Notes: generated by a model not told the origin, from the letters alone. DNA of 19,260 bases from Chitinophagaceae bacterium (GCA_016786965.1 JAEUVL010000342.1:1-19260); one strand, 5' to 3'. Counted from the first letter of the stretch, positions 5,939 to 14,653 are shown. Program-made: numbers and translations.

Positions 5939-7504
5939 ATGAAATGGATATTACTTCTTTTATCACTGCCCTCTTTTGCTTTGGCACAGGATTGCGACAT
6001 CCTAATTACGAATGGAAAGATCATCGACGGTACAGGCAATAGCTGGTATTACGGCAATGTAGCCGTGAAAAATGGAAAGATCATTGCTATCGGCAGGCAA
6101 GTCAACTTTATTGCTAAAAAAGTAATTGATGCGAAGGGGCTTATAGTAGCACCGGGCTTTATTGATGTACACACACACCTTGAAGGTGATGAAGCCAAGG
6201 ACCCCAATGCTACCAATTTCATTCTGGATGGAGTGACAACCTGTATTACAGGTAACTGTGGCTCCTCTGAAACAGATATTTACAAATACTTGCGTTATAT
6301 TGATTCTCTGAAGCTTTCTATCAATGTGGCTGCGTTAATTGGTCACAATGATGTGCGCAAAGCTGTGATGGGCCGTGCGAACCGGGATGCGACACCGGAA
6401 GAAATGCAAAAAATGGAAGCCACTGTTGATAAGGCCATGCGGGACGGGGCCGTTGGCCTTTCTACTGGTCTTATATACATACCCGGTACATATACTAAAA
6501 CATCTGAGATCATAGGCCTTGCGAAAATTGCTTCAAAATATAATGGGGTTTATGCCAGCCACATGCGGGACGAAGGCGACAGTGTTATTCAGGCTATTAA
6601 CGAAGCGCTTACTATTGGCCGGGAAGCAAAACTGCCGGTTCAGATATCCCATTTCAAATTGAGCGGTCAGCAAAACTGGGGACGAAGTAAAATAACCGTG
6701 CCCATGATCGAAAAAGCCCGGCAGGAAGGTATAGATGTTACTATTGATCAATATCCATATACTGCCAGCAGTACTTCGATCAGCACTTTAATTCCCGATG
6801 AGATACTCGCTGATGGGCAGGATTCCATCAAAGCAAGATTGCAACGTCCTGAGATCAAAAAGCAGGTCATCACTCATATCCAGGAACGGCTCAAAAAAAG
6901 GAAACTTAAACATCTTAGTTACGCAGTTGTAGCTTACTATTCCCCCGATACTTCTTATAACGGCAAAAGCATTGAACAGATCAACCTGATGAAGGGGAGA
7001 AAGCATAAGTCGAAAGAAGAAGCATTGACCGTGATTGACATTATGATAAATGGTGGGGCCAGCGCAGTCTTTCATGGCATGGGTGAAGAAGATGTAAAGC
7101 GCATTATGCAATATCCGTTCAATATGTTTGCAAGCGATGCCACGATAAGAACCTTTGGCTTTGGCTCACCCCACCCACGAGGTTATGGCACCAATGCTAG
7201 GGTTTTATCAAAATATGTGCGGGAGGAAAAAGTGATACCCCTGGAAGAAGCTATTCGCCGGATGACTTCTTTACCTGCTCTCAAGTTTCAATTGAAAGAC
7301 CGCGGCCTGCTGAGAGAGGGATATGCCGCAGATATCATCATTTTTGATGAAAAAGAAGTAAAAGATCTATCTACGTTTGAAAAACCTCATGCCTATTCCA
7401 AAGGATTTCATTTTGTAATAGTGAATGGGGTGCTGACAGTGGAGGATGAAAAGCATTTGGGTATAAGAGCGGGCAAAGCGTTGTTTGGTGCGGGTGTTAA
7501 ATAA
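5939..7504 (+). CDS. Exported N-acyl-D-amino-acid deacylase (D-aminoacylase family)
   Basis: Predicted zinc hydrolase (521 aa) that releases D-amino acids from N-acylated forms, or cleaves a related D-amide, in the periplasm. A clean signal peptide (residues 1-16, ending SFALAQ) follows the ATG at 5939, so the start is secure. Metal-site residues of D-aminoacylases are all visible: GFIDVHTH (H78, H80), the family's diagnostic GNCG (C107), SHMRDEG (H208), ISHFKLSG (H238) and FASDATIR (D400). The beta-sandwich ends are DILITNGKIIDGTG and GYAADIIIFD. Length is slightly above the usual 480-500 aa. It shares the whole layout with the amidohydrolase at 775-2337, including DxxPYTAxST and KYVREEKVI, so the two are ancient paralogues, 3.6 kb apart. 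It is divergent from a Crp-type regulator, with a 20-bp palindrome just upstream. Substrate chain preference cannot be read from sequence alone. Confidence 0.92.
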   Translation: MKWILLLLSLPSFALAQDCDILITNGKIIDGTGNSWYYGNVAVKNGKIIAIGRQVNFIAKKVIDAKGLIVAPGFIDVHTHLEGDEAKDPNATNFILDGVTTCITGNCGSSETDIYKYLRYIDSLKLSINVAALIGHNDVRKAVMGRANRDATPEEMQKMEATVDKAMRDGAVGLSTGLIYIPGTYTKTSEIIGLAKIASKYNGVYASHMRDEGDSVIQAINEALTIGREAKLPVQISHFKLSGQQNWGRSKITVPMIEKARQEGIDVTIDQYPYTASSTSISTLIPDEILADGQDSIKARLQRPEIKKQVITHIQERLKKRKLKHLSYAVVAYYSPDTSYNGKSIEQINLMKGRKHKSKEEALTVIDIMINGGASAVFHGMGEEDVKRIMQYPFNMFASDATIRTFGFGSPHPRGYGTNARVLSKYVREEKVIPLEEAIRRMTSLPALKFQLKDRGLLREGYAADIIIFDEKEVKDLSTFEKPHAYSKGFHFVIVNGVLTVEDEKHLGIRAGKALFGAGVK

Positions 7505-7517
7505 GGGTCATTTTTTT

Positions 7518-7664
7518 TCAAATGCTGTTTTTTCCATAGTCTCTAATATATTCCAAATGAGCTAATACCAGCAACTTCTTATCCTCCGGAAGCCTGAGTC
7601 CTGCTTTAGTAAATTCTGTTTTTACTTTGTGCAACTAAGCGCCAAATGAAATTTCCCTGAACAT
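7518..7664 (-). pseudogene. Short reading frame with one in-frame amber stop, likely gene remnant
   Basis: On the minus strand an ATG at 7664-7662 opens MFREISFGA, then a TAG (7637-7635), then 38 further sense codons to a TGA at 7520-7518. The part after the TAG has a protein-like composition (for example KAGLRLPEDKKLLVLAHLEY), with a clear helix. It could be re-initiated from the TTG at 7634, giving a 38-residue protein. It lies between the converging amidohydrolase and DUF2207 genes, on the DUF2207 strand, 24 bp after that gene's stop. No family is recognised. A decayed small gene or 3' fragment is the simplest view. Confidence 0.35.
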
Positions 7665-7688
7665 ACTTAGTTATTTTATACTAAACAA

Positions 7689-9887
7689 TCACCAGCCACC
7701 ACCACCACCGCCACCACCACCACCGCCACTGCTACCACCGCCAAAAGAGGAACCCCCACCTGATGAACTGGAAGGCGGAGAACTGGCCGATGAAATAGCC
7801 CCGCTGAAGGATGATGCAAATGACGAACTGAAGCTATTGCTATCTCTGCTGAAACTTTGCGAAAAAGATGATGTCGCATTCCCGTTGAGGTATGCACTAT
7901 TGATAATATTCTCGAATTTCTCACCCCATTCCACCTCGCAACCCAGGGCAATAGCAAAAGGCAAATACTTTTCAAATAGCTCTAGCGATTTTTCTGGCGG
8001 GTTCATCATATCAAATCTTTTTTCATCCGCTGTAGCCAGGAACATACGGAACCCCTCTATCTTATCCATCAACCTTCGTCCATCCGGGCTGTAAGCAGCC
8101 AAGAGTCTTGAAAATATTTTTAACACCTGCGCACAAAGTATCCAGCCTGCAATAAAATAGCCGATCTGCCAAAAGTTTTTTACCCGAATTGCTTTTACCA
8201 TGCCATCAAAAAAAGCCCAGCCGCCCGCAGCTATGCAAACAATTATAGGGAGTGTAGTGTAAGAACTATTTAAGGTAAACAAACCCCGGTAGCCTTTTCT
8301 AAACCCACCATCCTTGTTCTTATATGTCTTCTCGCAAAATTTTTCAATCGCTTCATTCAGGCTGCCAAGTTCACTATTATACTTTCCCTTTTCAATACTT
8401 GTACCCACCAGATCCTCTATATCACTCACAAAATCCTGGTAATGAGTGATAGGTGCTTTACCGGGTTTATCACTTTCTCGGATGTTATATTCGTTATGCT
8501 TAAATATCCAGCCCTCCCGTTCCACTTCTATCTTTATCCTGTTGCGTACCGCTGCATCTACGATCATGGCGGCTGTAAGCCGACGGCTGTATTTTTGGAA
8601 ATAGATATACCCCAATGCAGCGGGTGAATAGCCAGGAGGTGGCTCAAAGAGTGGGTATACTGTTCCTTTATCAGGATCACGGCCGTGTTTCCACCAAAAA
8701 ATAAAACAGAATATGGCGCTAAATGCGGCAGCAAGTGGTAAAAAGAAAATCATTTTATTGTTCCATACCCAATACTTTATTTGCTGCCAGCCACCGGGAT
8801 GTGTAATAAATCCTTTGGGCCATGAAACAGCAACTGTAATGCCCTGGTTGGGTAGAAGAGGTTTAGTCGTTTTAAAAATAATGATTGCACTGTCTCCGAT
8901 GGTTGAACTGGAGTAAATACAATTCTCGTTAGCAGCCCCTTGCAGACCCGTGTAGCACTTGCCCGATAAAGGAATAGCTCCTTTGGGCATGATGACAGTA
9001 CATTTGGCAGAGTCAATCCTGAATGACCAGCTATTGCCCGTCACATTCCAGTACAGCTCATCGTATGCCTTCAGATTTTTTAATTGGTGGTCAGTTTCAT
9101 ATACAATAGTATAAGTATATCCACCATTGGCCAGGTAAGTGTTGCTGTTACCTATATACACTACGATCCCATTCTTCTCTTTTTTGGTATGATAACTTTC
9201 CTTTTTGCCATCCTTCAGCACTTCTTTTAAGATAAAGGTTGTGTTTTGAAAAAACTTGTATTTATTAATATAATAAATTGGAAATGCCCTAACGATACCT
9301 CTTTTGATCTCATTATTCATTGAACCAGCAGGAATCAGGGATTTATCATTACCATAAACGGAACTTGGGCGACCATCGCCGTTAAAGACCGTGATCTTTT
9401 CTGTAACAGTAAGCTTACCATCGGTACCTACCAGTACGGTACTATTATAGTGTGTGATACGGTCACTCATTCCAAAAGACAAATAGCCCGACAACCCTGG
9501 TGTTTTCGCATAGGTCTTTTCTAATTGTACCCGCAAAGCGCTGATATATTGTCTCTTGTTATCTTCAAACTGTGGAGAACTCTTTTCCGGAATACTTTTC
9601 CTTTCCTGTTTACTTTCTATCTCTTTAAAAGATTGCACGATGCCGGCTTTGCTCGCATTTATCACTAATCCTTTTATGCCGGGATACTTTTTTTCAAATA
9701 ACTCTTGTGGGATGAAGTTGTTTTTGAAAATAACACCAGAAATATCATATATCAGCGAATCCATTTCTGTATCCGAAAAATACTTTTCACTTGCCGGTGT
9801 ATAGAAATAAGCCTGTTGTTTTTTCTTTTGTGCAGCAGCAGAAAAAATAAGAGAGAATAATATAAAAAAGGTGATGCTATATTTCAT
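7689..9887 (-). CDS. DUF2207 membrane protein with Ser-rich and Gly-rich tail
   Basis: Membrane-anchored protein of 732 residues from the chosen start. A signal peptide covers residues 1-20 (ends SAAAQ), which is why the ATG at 9887 is preferred over the in-frame ATG at 9917. Residues 21-140 are a charged extension not typical of DUF2207. The extracytoplasmic DUF2207 beta-domain follows from about 145 (DGKLTVTEKITVF) to about 360. TM1 is at 378-398, followed by WKHGRDP (399-405), then a cytoplasmic helical part. TM2 is at about 545-560 and TM3 at about 573-592. The conserved YLPFAIALG (641-649) is present, then a Ser-rich run and a tail of about 11 consecutive glycines ending in Trp. This GGG..W ending is characteristic of DUF2207 proteins. 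The molecular function is unknown. It sits 34 bp downstream of lemA, its usual partner, and is probably co-transcribed with it. Confidence 0.88.
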   Translation of the reverse strand: MKYSITFFILFSLIFSAAAQKKKQQAYFYTPASEKYFSDTEMDSLIYDISGVIFKNNFIPQELFEKKYPGIKGLVINASKAGIVQSFKEIESKQERKSIPEKSSPQFEDNKRQYISALRVQLEKTYAKTPGLSGYLSFGMSDRITHYNSTVLVGTDGKLTVTEKITVFNGDGRPSSVYGNDKSLIPAGSMNNEIKRGIVRAFPIYYINKYKFFQNTTFILKEVLKDGKKESYHTKKEKNGIVVYIGNSNTYLANGGYTYTIVYETDHQLKNLKAYDELYWNVTGNSWSFRIDSAKCTVIMPKGAIPLSGKCYTGLQGAANENCIYSSSTIGDSAIIIFKTTKPLLPNQGITVAVSWPKGFITHPGGWQQIKYWVWNNKMIFFLPLAAAFSAIFCFIFWWKHGRDPDKGTVYPLFEPPPGYSPAALGYIYFQKYSRRLTAAMIVDAAVRNRIKIEVEREGWIFKHNEYNIRESDKPGKAPITHYQDFVSDIEDLVGTSIEKGKYNSELGSLNEAIEKFCEKTYKNKDGGFRKGYRGLFTLNSSYTTLPIIVCIAAGGWAFFDGMVKAIRVKNFWQIGYFIAGWILCAQVLKIFSRLLAAYSPDGRRLMDKIEGFRMFLATADEKRFDMMNPPEKSLELFEKYLPFAIALGCEVEWGEKFENIINSAYLNGNATSSFSQSFSRDSNSFSSSFASSFSGAISSASSPPSSSSGGGSSFGGGSSGGGGGGGGGGGW
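7695..7724. repeat. Two exact tandem copies of a 15-bp unit in the Gly-tail coding end
   Basis: GCCACCACCACCACC occurs at 7695-7709 and again, unchanged, at 7710-7724, within a longer run of CCA/CCG triplets. On the coding (minus) strand this encodes part of the terminal polyglycine run of the DUF2207 protein. The unit is a multiple of three, so copy-number change would lengthen or shorten the tail without breaking the frame. Confidence 0.8.
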
Positions 9888-9921
9888 ATGGATCAGTTGC
9901 AGGTAGCATACTGGCATATTT

Positions 9922-10488
9922 TTATCCGAATTTAACCTTTGGAGCTACTTTAGCTTCAGTATCTTCTGCAAAGAAGGCGGCAGGTTTGTACCCAAACATA
10001 CCGGCCACAATGTTTTTGGGAAATACCGCCAGGCTTTGGTTGTATTCCCGCACGGTGCCATTGTAATAGCGGCGGGAGTCGTTGATCTTTTCTTCAATAC
10101 GGGCCAATTGAGACATCAGCTCCTGAAATTGTGTATCTGCTTTTAACTCCGGGTAGCTCTCTGTAAGAGAAAGCATATTCAGCAGGGCCTGGTTCAATCC
10201 CTTATTAGCAGTACTCTGTTCGTCCACCGTTGTAGCCGCTGCGCTTTGGTTGCGCCATTTAATCACTTCAATTAAGGTGTTATTTTCATGACCGGCATAT
10301 CCTTTCACAGTTTCCACCAGGTTTGGTATCAGGTCGTTTCTTTCCTGCAAACAAGCCCCTACCCCGCTGGCGCCTTCGTGTGTAAGGATGCGTTCTTTGG
10401 CCAGTTCATTGAAAATGGAAATAAGTGTAATGATGATAATGAGGGCTGCAACGCCTATGGCGATGAGGACAATGGTTGAAGTTGTCAT
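9922..10488 (-). CDS. lemA: LemA family protein
   Basis: Protein of 188 residues with one N-terminal TM segment (about 5-27) and a long helical-bundle domain. Family signatures are visible: an NELAKER-like stretch, the ERNDLIPNLVETVKGYAGHE block (about residues 49-68), LTESYPELKAD (about 107-117), the RIEEKINDSRRYYNGTVREY helix and the FPKNIVAGMFGYK ending. LemA proteins are membrane-anchored with the bundle exposed; their biochemical role is not established. The ATG at 10488 places the TM directly at the N-terminus. The gene is followed by DUF2207 after 34 bp, the common two-gene arrangement for these families, implying that the products act together. Confidence 0.95.
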   Translation of the reverse strand: MTTSTIVLIAIGVAALIIIITLISIFNELAKERILTHEGASGVGACLQERNDLIPNLVETVKGYAGHENNTLIEVIKWRNQSAAATTVDEQSTANKGLNQALLNMLSLTESYPELKADTQFQELMSQLARIEEKINDSRRYYNGTVREYNQSLAVFPKNIVAGMFGYKPAAFFAEDTEAKVAPKVKFG

Positions 10489-10599
10489 GGTTTAATGGTT
10501 GGTTCTAAAATCAGTTCGGAAGTGAATATAAATATTCTTTTCTGAAAACAGCGGGGGATGGGACTTAGAAACCTGTTTCACAAAAGCTATTCCTGTGCA

Positions 10600-10629
10600 A
10601 ATAGCCGGCCATTAAGGCCGGTTGCTATT
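10600..10629 (-). terminator. GC-rich hairpin overlapping the stop of the secreted-protein gene
   Basis: CCGGCC (10605-10610) and GGCCGG (10616-10621) form a 6-bp core with a 5-nt loop. The outer AATAG (10600-10604) pairs with CTATT (10625-10629) across a 3-nt bulge. Its outer end overlaps the stop codon of the leftward gene (10628-10630). The T-tract after it is weak (TATTTG), so termination is plausible but not certain. Confidence 0.55.
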
Positions 10630-11161
10630 ACTTATTCTGAAATTTTTTGATGAGCTCTGATAAACGGGGAAAATACTGATCCACATCAAAATCCGATGTC
10701 GCATTGACTTTTTTAAGCGCAAATGAGCCAGAAGCACGGTCGAAGGCCTGAGGGTTCTCTGGTACTTCAAACCACTTGCCTCTCAGGAATTCTTCTTCTC
10801 CCTCTTTAGAGTAGTAGACCTGCAAAAAATTAAGCGCTGTACACACATCAAGTGGTATTTTATTATGTTCAATAATACCATCCTGGTAAATGAGTATTAC
10901 CTTATTATCTTTTTCGCTCAGTTTGCTGATTAGTTTACCGGCACAATCGCAGGAATCCAATGTTGAAAAGTCGCCGTTTGCATAAATACCCCAAACTACA
11001 TTTCCTTCTTGTCTGAAGTGTACTGTAAAACGTATTATCCTTTCTGGCTGAAGGGTATTTAATGTCATGGTACCAGTCCATTTCCCGGCAATGTTTTCAT
11101 TCTGTGCAAAACCAGAAACGGTAATGAGCGAAAAAGCCAGGAAAAGGAGTTGTTTTTTCAT
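10628..11161 (-). CDS. Small secreted protein of unknown function
   Basis: Protein of 177 residues with a clear signal peptide (MKKQLLFLAFSLITVSGFAQ, residues 1-20). The mature part begins with a strand-rich IAGKWTGTMTL segment, contains several alternating beta-strands and three cysteines (two in a DSCDCAG motif near residue 72), and ends in a basic helix. The GKWTGTM opening is reminiscent of small beta-barrel (lipocalin-like) secreted proteins common in Bacteroidota, but I cannot assign a family. It lies 47 bp after the E1 dehydrogenase gene on the same strand and is followed by a GC-rich hairpin, so it may be read through from that gene or from its own promoter. Confidence 0.75.
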   Translation of the reverse strand: MKKQLLFLAFSLITVSGFAQNENIAGKWTGTMTLNTLQPERIIRFTVHFRQEGNVVWGIYANGDFSTLDSCDCAGKLISKLSEKDNKVILIYQDGIIEHNKIPLDVCTALNFLQVYYSKEGEEEFLRGKWFEVPENPQAFDRASGSFALKKVNATSDFDVDQYFPRLSELIKKFQNK

Positions 11162-11208
11162 GCTTTAGAGGGTTATTTTTATCGAAGGCATAAAACAGTA
11201 CCAGAAAG

Positions 11209-13224
11209 TTAGTAATTTATCAGCTTTTGCACCATCTCGTCCAGTCTGGCCTTTGCCAAAAAATTTTGCTCCAGTTCAATGCTGAAAGGTACGGGGGTAT
11301 CCAGCGAAGCACAACGCATTACAGGTGCATCCAAAAATCCGAAACAATGTTCTACGATCCATGCAGCTATTTCCCCGCCAATACCACCGATTAATGTGTC
11401 TTCATGTAATAATAAAACCCTTCCTGTTCGTTGTACGGCCTCCCGGATGGCTAAATAATCCAGCGGTAATAATGTTCTGAGATCAAGTATGTCAATAGAG
11501 ATTTCCGGGTGTTCGGCAGCGTAGTCTTCCGCCCAGTGCACACCTGCACCGTATGTAATTATAGATATCTCATCTCCCTCTCTTACATGTTTTGCTCTGC
11601 CTATTTCTATTTCATAATACTCTAATGGTACAGCCCCGCTTACTGATCGGTATAGTGCCTTATGCTCGAAAAATAATACCGGGTTGGGGTCATTGATAGC
11701 TGCTATTAATAATCCCTTGGCATCCGCCGGTGTACTTGGATATACCACTTTCAACCCAGGCGTGTGTACAAACCAAGCCTCATTACTTTGCGAGTGAAAG
11801 GGTCCGGCTCCTACGCCACCACCTGTCGGCATCCGTATCACTACATCTGCATGTTGGCCCCAGCGGTAGTGTATCTTGGCCAGGTTATTTATTATTTGAT
11901 TAAATCCTACCGTTACAAAATCGGCAAACTGCATTTCCATCATACTCTTATATCCTTCCAGCGAGAGGCCGAGTGCGGCGCCCACTATTGCACTTTCGCA
12001 AAGCGGCGTATTTCTTACCCTTGCTTTGCCAAATTCACTTACAAACCCTTCGGTTATCTTAAACGCTCCGCCATACTCTGCAATATCCTGCCCCATAAGG
12101 ATGAGGTTGGGATGTTGCTGCATGCTTTGTTGCAGCCCCTGTTTTATAGCATCGATTAACCGAAGATCAGAGGCCGGAATTTCTAAATTGGAGTTAACTC
12201 TTGAATTATCAACGACTGTAATTTGTTTCCCGTAACCTGAAGTCTTTTCAGCATATATATCTCCCAGCTCTGTTTCCGTATCTGCCACCACTGGTTTTGT
12301 ATTGGATCCAATGGCCAGTTCATTTTCAATTTTTTCTTTGAATTCATCCCGTATTGCAGCTATGGCTGTTTCCGTCAGCACGTGGATGTCTATCAAAAAC
12401 TGCTCATAGTTCCTGATCGGGTCTTTCATTTCCCACAGCTTGAACAGGTCCTGTGGTACATACTTAGTGCCGCTGGCTTCTTCGTGGCCCCGCATGCGGA
12501 AGGTGAGGCATTCTACCAGGTAAGGCTTTTGATTTTTGATACAATAGTCTCTTATTCCTTTTATAGTATCATACACTGCCAGTATGTTGTTACCATCTAT
12601 TTGAACACCTTCCATACCGTAGCCTTTGGCCTTATCTATCAGGCTTATGCAGCGATATTGTTCATTGGTCGGAGTGCTTAATCCGTATCCATTGTTCTCT
12701 ATAATAAAAATAACAGGAAGGTCCCACACGGCTGCCGTATTCAATGCCTCATGAAAATCGCCTTCGCTGGTGCCTCCATCACCTGTGAAGGCCAATGATA
12801 CTTTTTGTTCATTTTTTAATTTATGGGCTAATGCCACACCATCGGCAATAGCCAGTTGTGGACCGAGATGAGAGATCATTCCGCAGATATGGTGTTCCTT
12901 ATTGCCAAAGTGAAAACTTCTTTCCCTTCCCTTACTATATCCCTCCTGTGCACCCTGCCACTGCATAAAGAGTTTGTGAAGCGGCATTTGCCGGGTGGTG
13001 AATACTCCAAGATTACGATGCAAAGGCATCATCCACTCATCTTCGTGAAGGGCCAGAGTGGCTCCTACGGAAATCGCTTCCTGTCCTATACCGCTGAACC
13101 ATTTGGATATCTTTCCCTGCCGCAGCAACACCAGCATTTTTTCTTCAATCATGCGGGGCCAGAGCAGGTTTTTATAAAAATGAACTAGCTGATCGTTGGA
13201 TAAGTCTTTGCGGTCGAAAGTCAT
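11209..13224 (-). CDS. Fused alpha/beta E1 component of an alpha-keto acid dehydrogenase (2-oxoisovalerate type)
   Basis: Thiamine-diphosphate-dependent E1, with alpha (about residues 1-335) and beta (about 350-671) joined in one chain by a short linker. It decarboxylates a 2-oxo acid and passes the acyl group to the lipoyl domain of an E2 protein in the cytoplasm. The alpha half shows the ThDP motif GDGGTSEG...ENNGYG (G148-N178), the GIGQEA substrate-side motif and HRNLG. The beta half shows RNTPLCESAIVGAALG with the expected catalytic Glu (E410), QFADF, and FHSQSNEAWFVHTPGLKVV. The RGHEEASGTKYVP segment fits branched-chain 2-oxoisovalerate dehydrogenases of Bacteroidota better than pyruvate dehydrogenase, but the substrate remains an inference. 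No E2 or E3 gene is near, so the complex is encoded at separate loci. A TACCTTTG -7 element lies 46 bp upstream. Confidence 0.93.
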   Translation of the reverse strand: MTFDRKDLSNDQLVHFYKNLLWPRMIEEKMLVLLRQGKISKWFSGIGQEAISVGATLALHEDEWMMPLHRNLGVFTTRQMPLHKLFMQWQGAQEGYSKGRERSFHFGNKEHHICGMISHLGPQLAIADGVALAHKLKNEQKVSLAFTGDGGTSEGDFHEALNTAAVWDLPVIFIIENNGYGLSTPTNEQYRCISLIDKAKGYGMEGVQIDGNNILAVYDTIKGIRDYCIKNQKPYLVECLTFRMRGHEEASGTKYVPQDLFKLWEMKDPIRNYEQFLIDIHVLTETAIAAIRDEFKEKIENELAIGSNTKPVVADTETELGDIYAEKTSGYGKQITVVDNSRVNSNLEIPASDLRLIDAIKQGLQQSMQQHPNLILMGQDIAEYGGAFKITEGFVSEFGKARVRNTPLCESAIVGAALGLSLEGYKSMMEMQFADFVTVGFNQIINNLAKIHYRWGQHADVVIRMPTGGGVGAGPFHSQSNEAWFVHTPGLKVVYPSTPADAKGLLIAAINDPNPVLFFEHKALYRSVSGAVPLEYYEIEIGRAKHVREGDEISIITYGAGVHWAEDYAAEHPEISIDILDLRTLLPLDYLAIREAVQRTGRVLLLHEDTLIGGIGGEIAAWIVEHCFGFLDAPVMRCASLDTPVPFSIELEQNFLAKARLDEMVQKLINY

Positions 13225-13269
13225 GAGAAATTCAAAAGTTTAATAGTTCGCCAGTTTGAGAAGACAATT

Positions 13270-13277
13270 CAAAGGTA
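13270..13277 (-). promoter_or_regulatory. Candidate -7 promoter element (TACCTTTG) for the E1 gene
   Basis: On the minus strand 13277-13270 reads TACCTTTG, a perfect TAnnTTTG. Initiation about 7 bp downstream would give a leader of roughly 40 nt before the ATG at 13224. No clear -33 TTTG at normal spacing is seen. It separates the E1 gene from the upstream M16 pair as its own transcription unit. Confidence 0.35.
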
Positions 13278-13352
13278 GAGGTTGTTTTCATATACCTAAG
13301 GCAGTTAAATACAAAACTTATAAAGCCCCAAATCCTCAAACTATCTAACTGC

Positions 13353-14627
13353 TTACACCACTACCAGCTCATAGAAATCTTCAGGCTGCAAATATTTTTG
13401 CGCCAGTTGCCGCAATTCTTCAGCGGAGATGGTTTTGATCGTTTGCAATGAGTCGTAGAAATATTGCTCTGTAAGATTATTAAGTACAATGTTTTTCCAG
13501 CGGGCTATGATCTGAAAAGGACCATCAAGATCCCCGAGAATGCCTCCCATCATGTAGTTTCGTACCAGCAATAGCTCTTCTTCATCCACCAATTCCTCCC
13601 GCAGGTCTTTCATTTCTTTATATACTTCTGAAATTGTGGCTTCACAAACATCTTTCCCGGCCTCAGTGCTTACCATCCAGGCAGAATCGTGAACATGGTT
13701 CTGCAAATAACTATGTATGCCATAGGTATAACCTTTGTCCTCCCTTATATTGCTCATGAGCCGGGAGCCAAAGAAACCGCCAAACAGGGCATTCAGCACC
13801 ATAGCCTTCATAAAATCTGGGTGCTTTCTCCCCGGAAAGGGCCGGGCAATACGGATAGAGCCCTGCACTCCTTCCGGATCATTGGTTATCCTGATCTTTT
13901 TTTCAACAGCCGGATTTGCGAGGATAGGGTCGGTAGCTATATTGTTGTAAGACAGATCTCCAAAGTGCTGATCCAGCATTTGCTCCATATCGGCCGGTAG
14001 TTTACCTGCCACAAACATGATCAATTTTCCCTGCTGGTAATACTTTTTATAAAAGTCGAGCAGTTGCTGCCTGTTAAGGGCATCAAAATCTTCGGCCTTG
14101 CTGTATTTTCCATACGGATGCTCTTCTCCAAAGAGGCACACATCTATCATCCGGTTAGCTACAAAATCACTTTTCTTCAGGCTTACCTTCAGCCGCTGCT
14201 TCATATTTTGTTTGTAAATATCGAGCTCATCCTGCGGCATTACCGAGTCGGTGATCAGTTCTTTTACTACTGGCAGCAGTTCCTTTACATGCTTTGCCAG
14301 GCAGTGCAGGGTGATGGTAGCTGTTTCGTTATAGCAGGCCCTGTTGAGATAGGCTCCATAATATTCAAAATGCTCGTTGATCTGGAAAGCCGTTTTGGAG
14401 GAAGTACCATTACGCAGTAAAAAATTGGTTGTGGCTGCTACCAGGTTTTGCTCCTCCTGCCAGTTGCCGGCAAAGAATACCCATTCCAACGATAAGACAT
14501 CTTCTGCTCCTGCATTCACAGCATATATCTCCACCCCATTGCGCAAAACGATCTTATCTGCCTTTTTAAGCTTTAGGTCGAAATTGACGGCATCCACTAT
14601 TTTGGGAGCTTGTTTCCTGTCTGGCAT
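13353..14627 (-). CDS. M16 family peptidase-like protein, non-catalytic partner
   Basis: Protein of 424 residues with the two-domain M16 layout but no zinc site. Where HxxEH should be, the sequence is TTNFLLRNGTSS (about residues 66-77). The second domain keeps the Arg/Tyr pair used by M16 enzymes to bind the substrate: NIREDKGYTYG with R295 and Y302, seven residues apart. The adjacent gene (14654-15892) has the zinc site but lacks this pair, so together they should build one complete peptidase. This is the known arrangement of heterodimeric M16B enzymes and of mitochondrial processing peptidase. There is no signal peptide, which suggests a cytoplasmic location. The gene starts 26 bp after its partner's stop, in the same operon. 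The ATG at 14627 gives the expected length. Confidence 0.9.
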   Translation of the reverse strand: MPDRKQAPKIVDAVNFDLKLKKADKIVLRNGVEIYAVNAGAEDVLSLEWVFFAGNWQEEQNLVAATTNFLLRNGTSSKTAFQINEHFEYYGAYLNRACYNETATITLHCLAKHVKELLPVVKELITDSVMPQDELDIYKQNMKQRLKVSLKKSDFVANRMIDVCLFGEEHPYGKYSKAEDFDALNRQQLLDFYKKYYQQGKLIMFVAGKLPADMEQMLDQHFGDLSYNNIATDPILANPAVEKKIRITNDPEGVQGSIRIARPFPGRKHPDFMKAMVLNALFGGFFGSRLMSNIREDKGYTYGIHSYLQNHVHDSAWMVSTEAGKDVCEATISEVYKEMKDLREELVDEEELLLVRNYMMGGILGDLDGPFQIIARWKNIVLNNLTEQYFYDSLQTIKTISAEELRQLAQKYLQPEDFYELVVV

Positions 14628-14653
14628 ATTATTCCTTTCTTTTCTCCTGTTAA

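Noticed and set aside
7635..7637. Amber codon as pyrrolysine or programmed read-through
   Set aside because: No recoding element is visible and this lineage is not known for pyrrolysine; a simple nonsense change or chance frame explains it.
7695..7743. CCA/CCG-rich run as a CRISPR-like or regulatory repeat array
   Set aside because: It is the coding end of a polyglycine tail and has no spacers.
10524..10537. A/T inverted repeat GAATAT-AA-ATATTC upstream of lemA
   Set aside because: Short, weak and fully A/T-rich except at the ends; such repeats arise often by chance in these intergenic regions.
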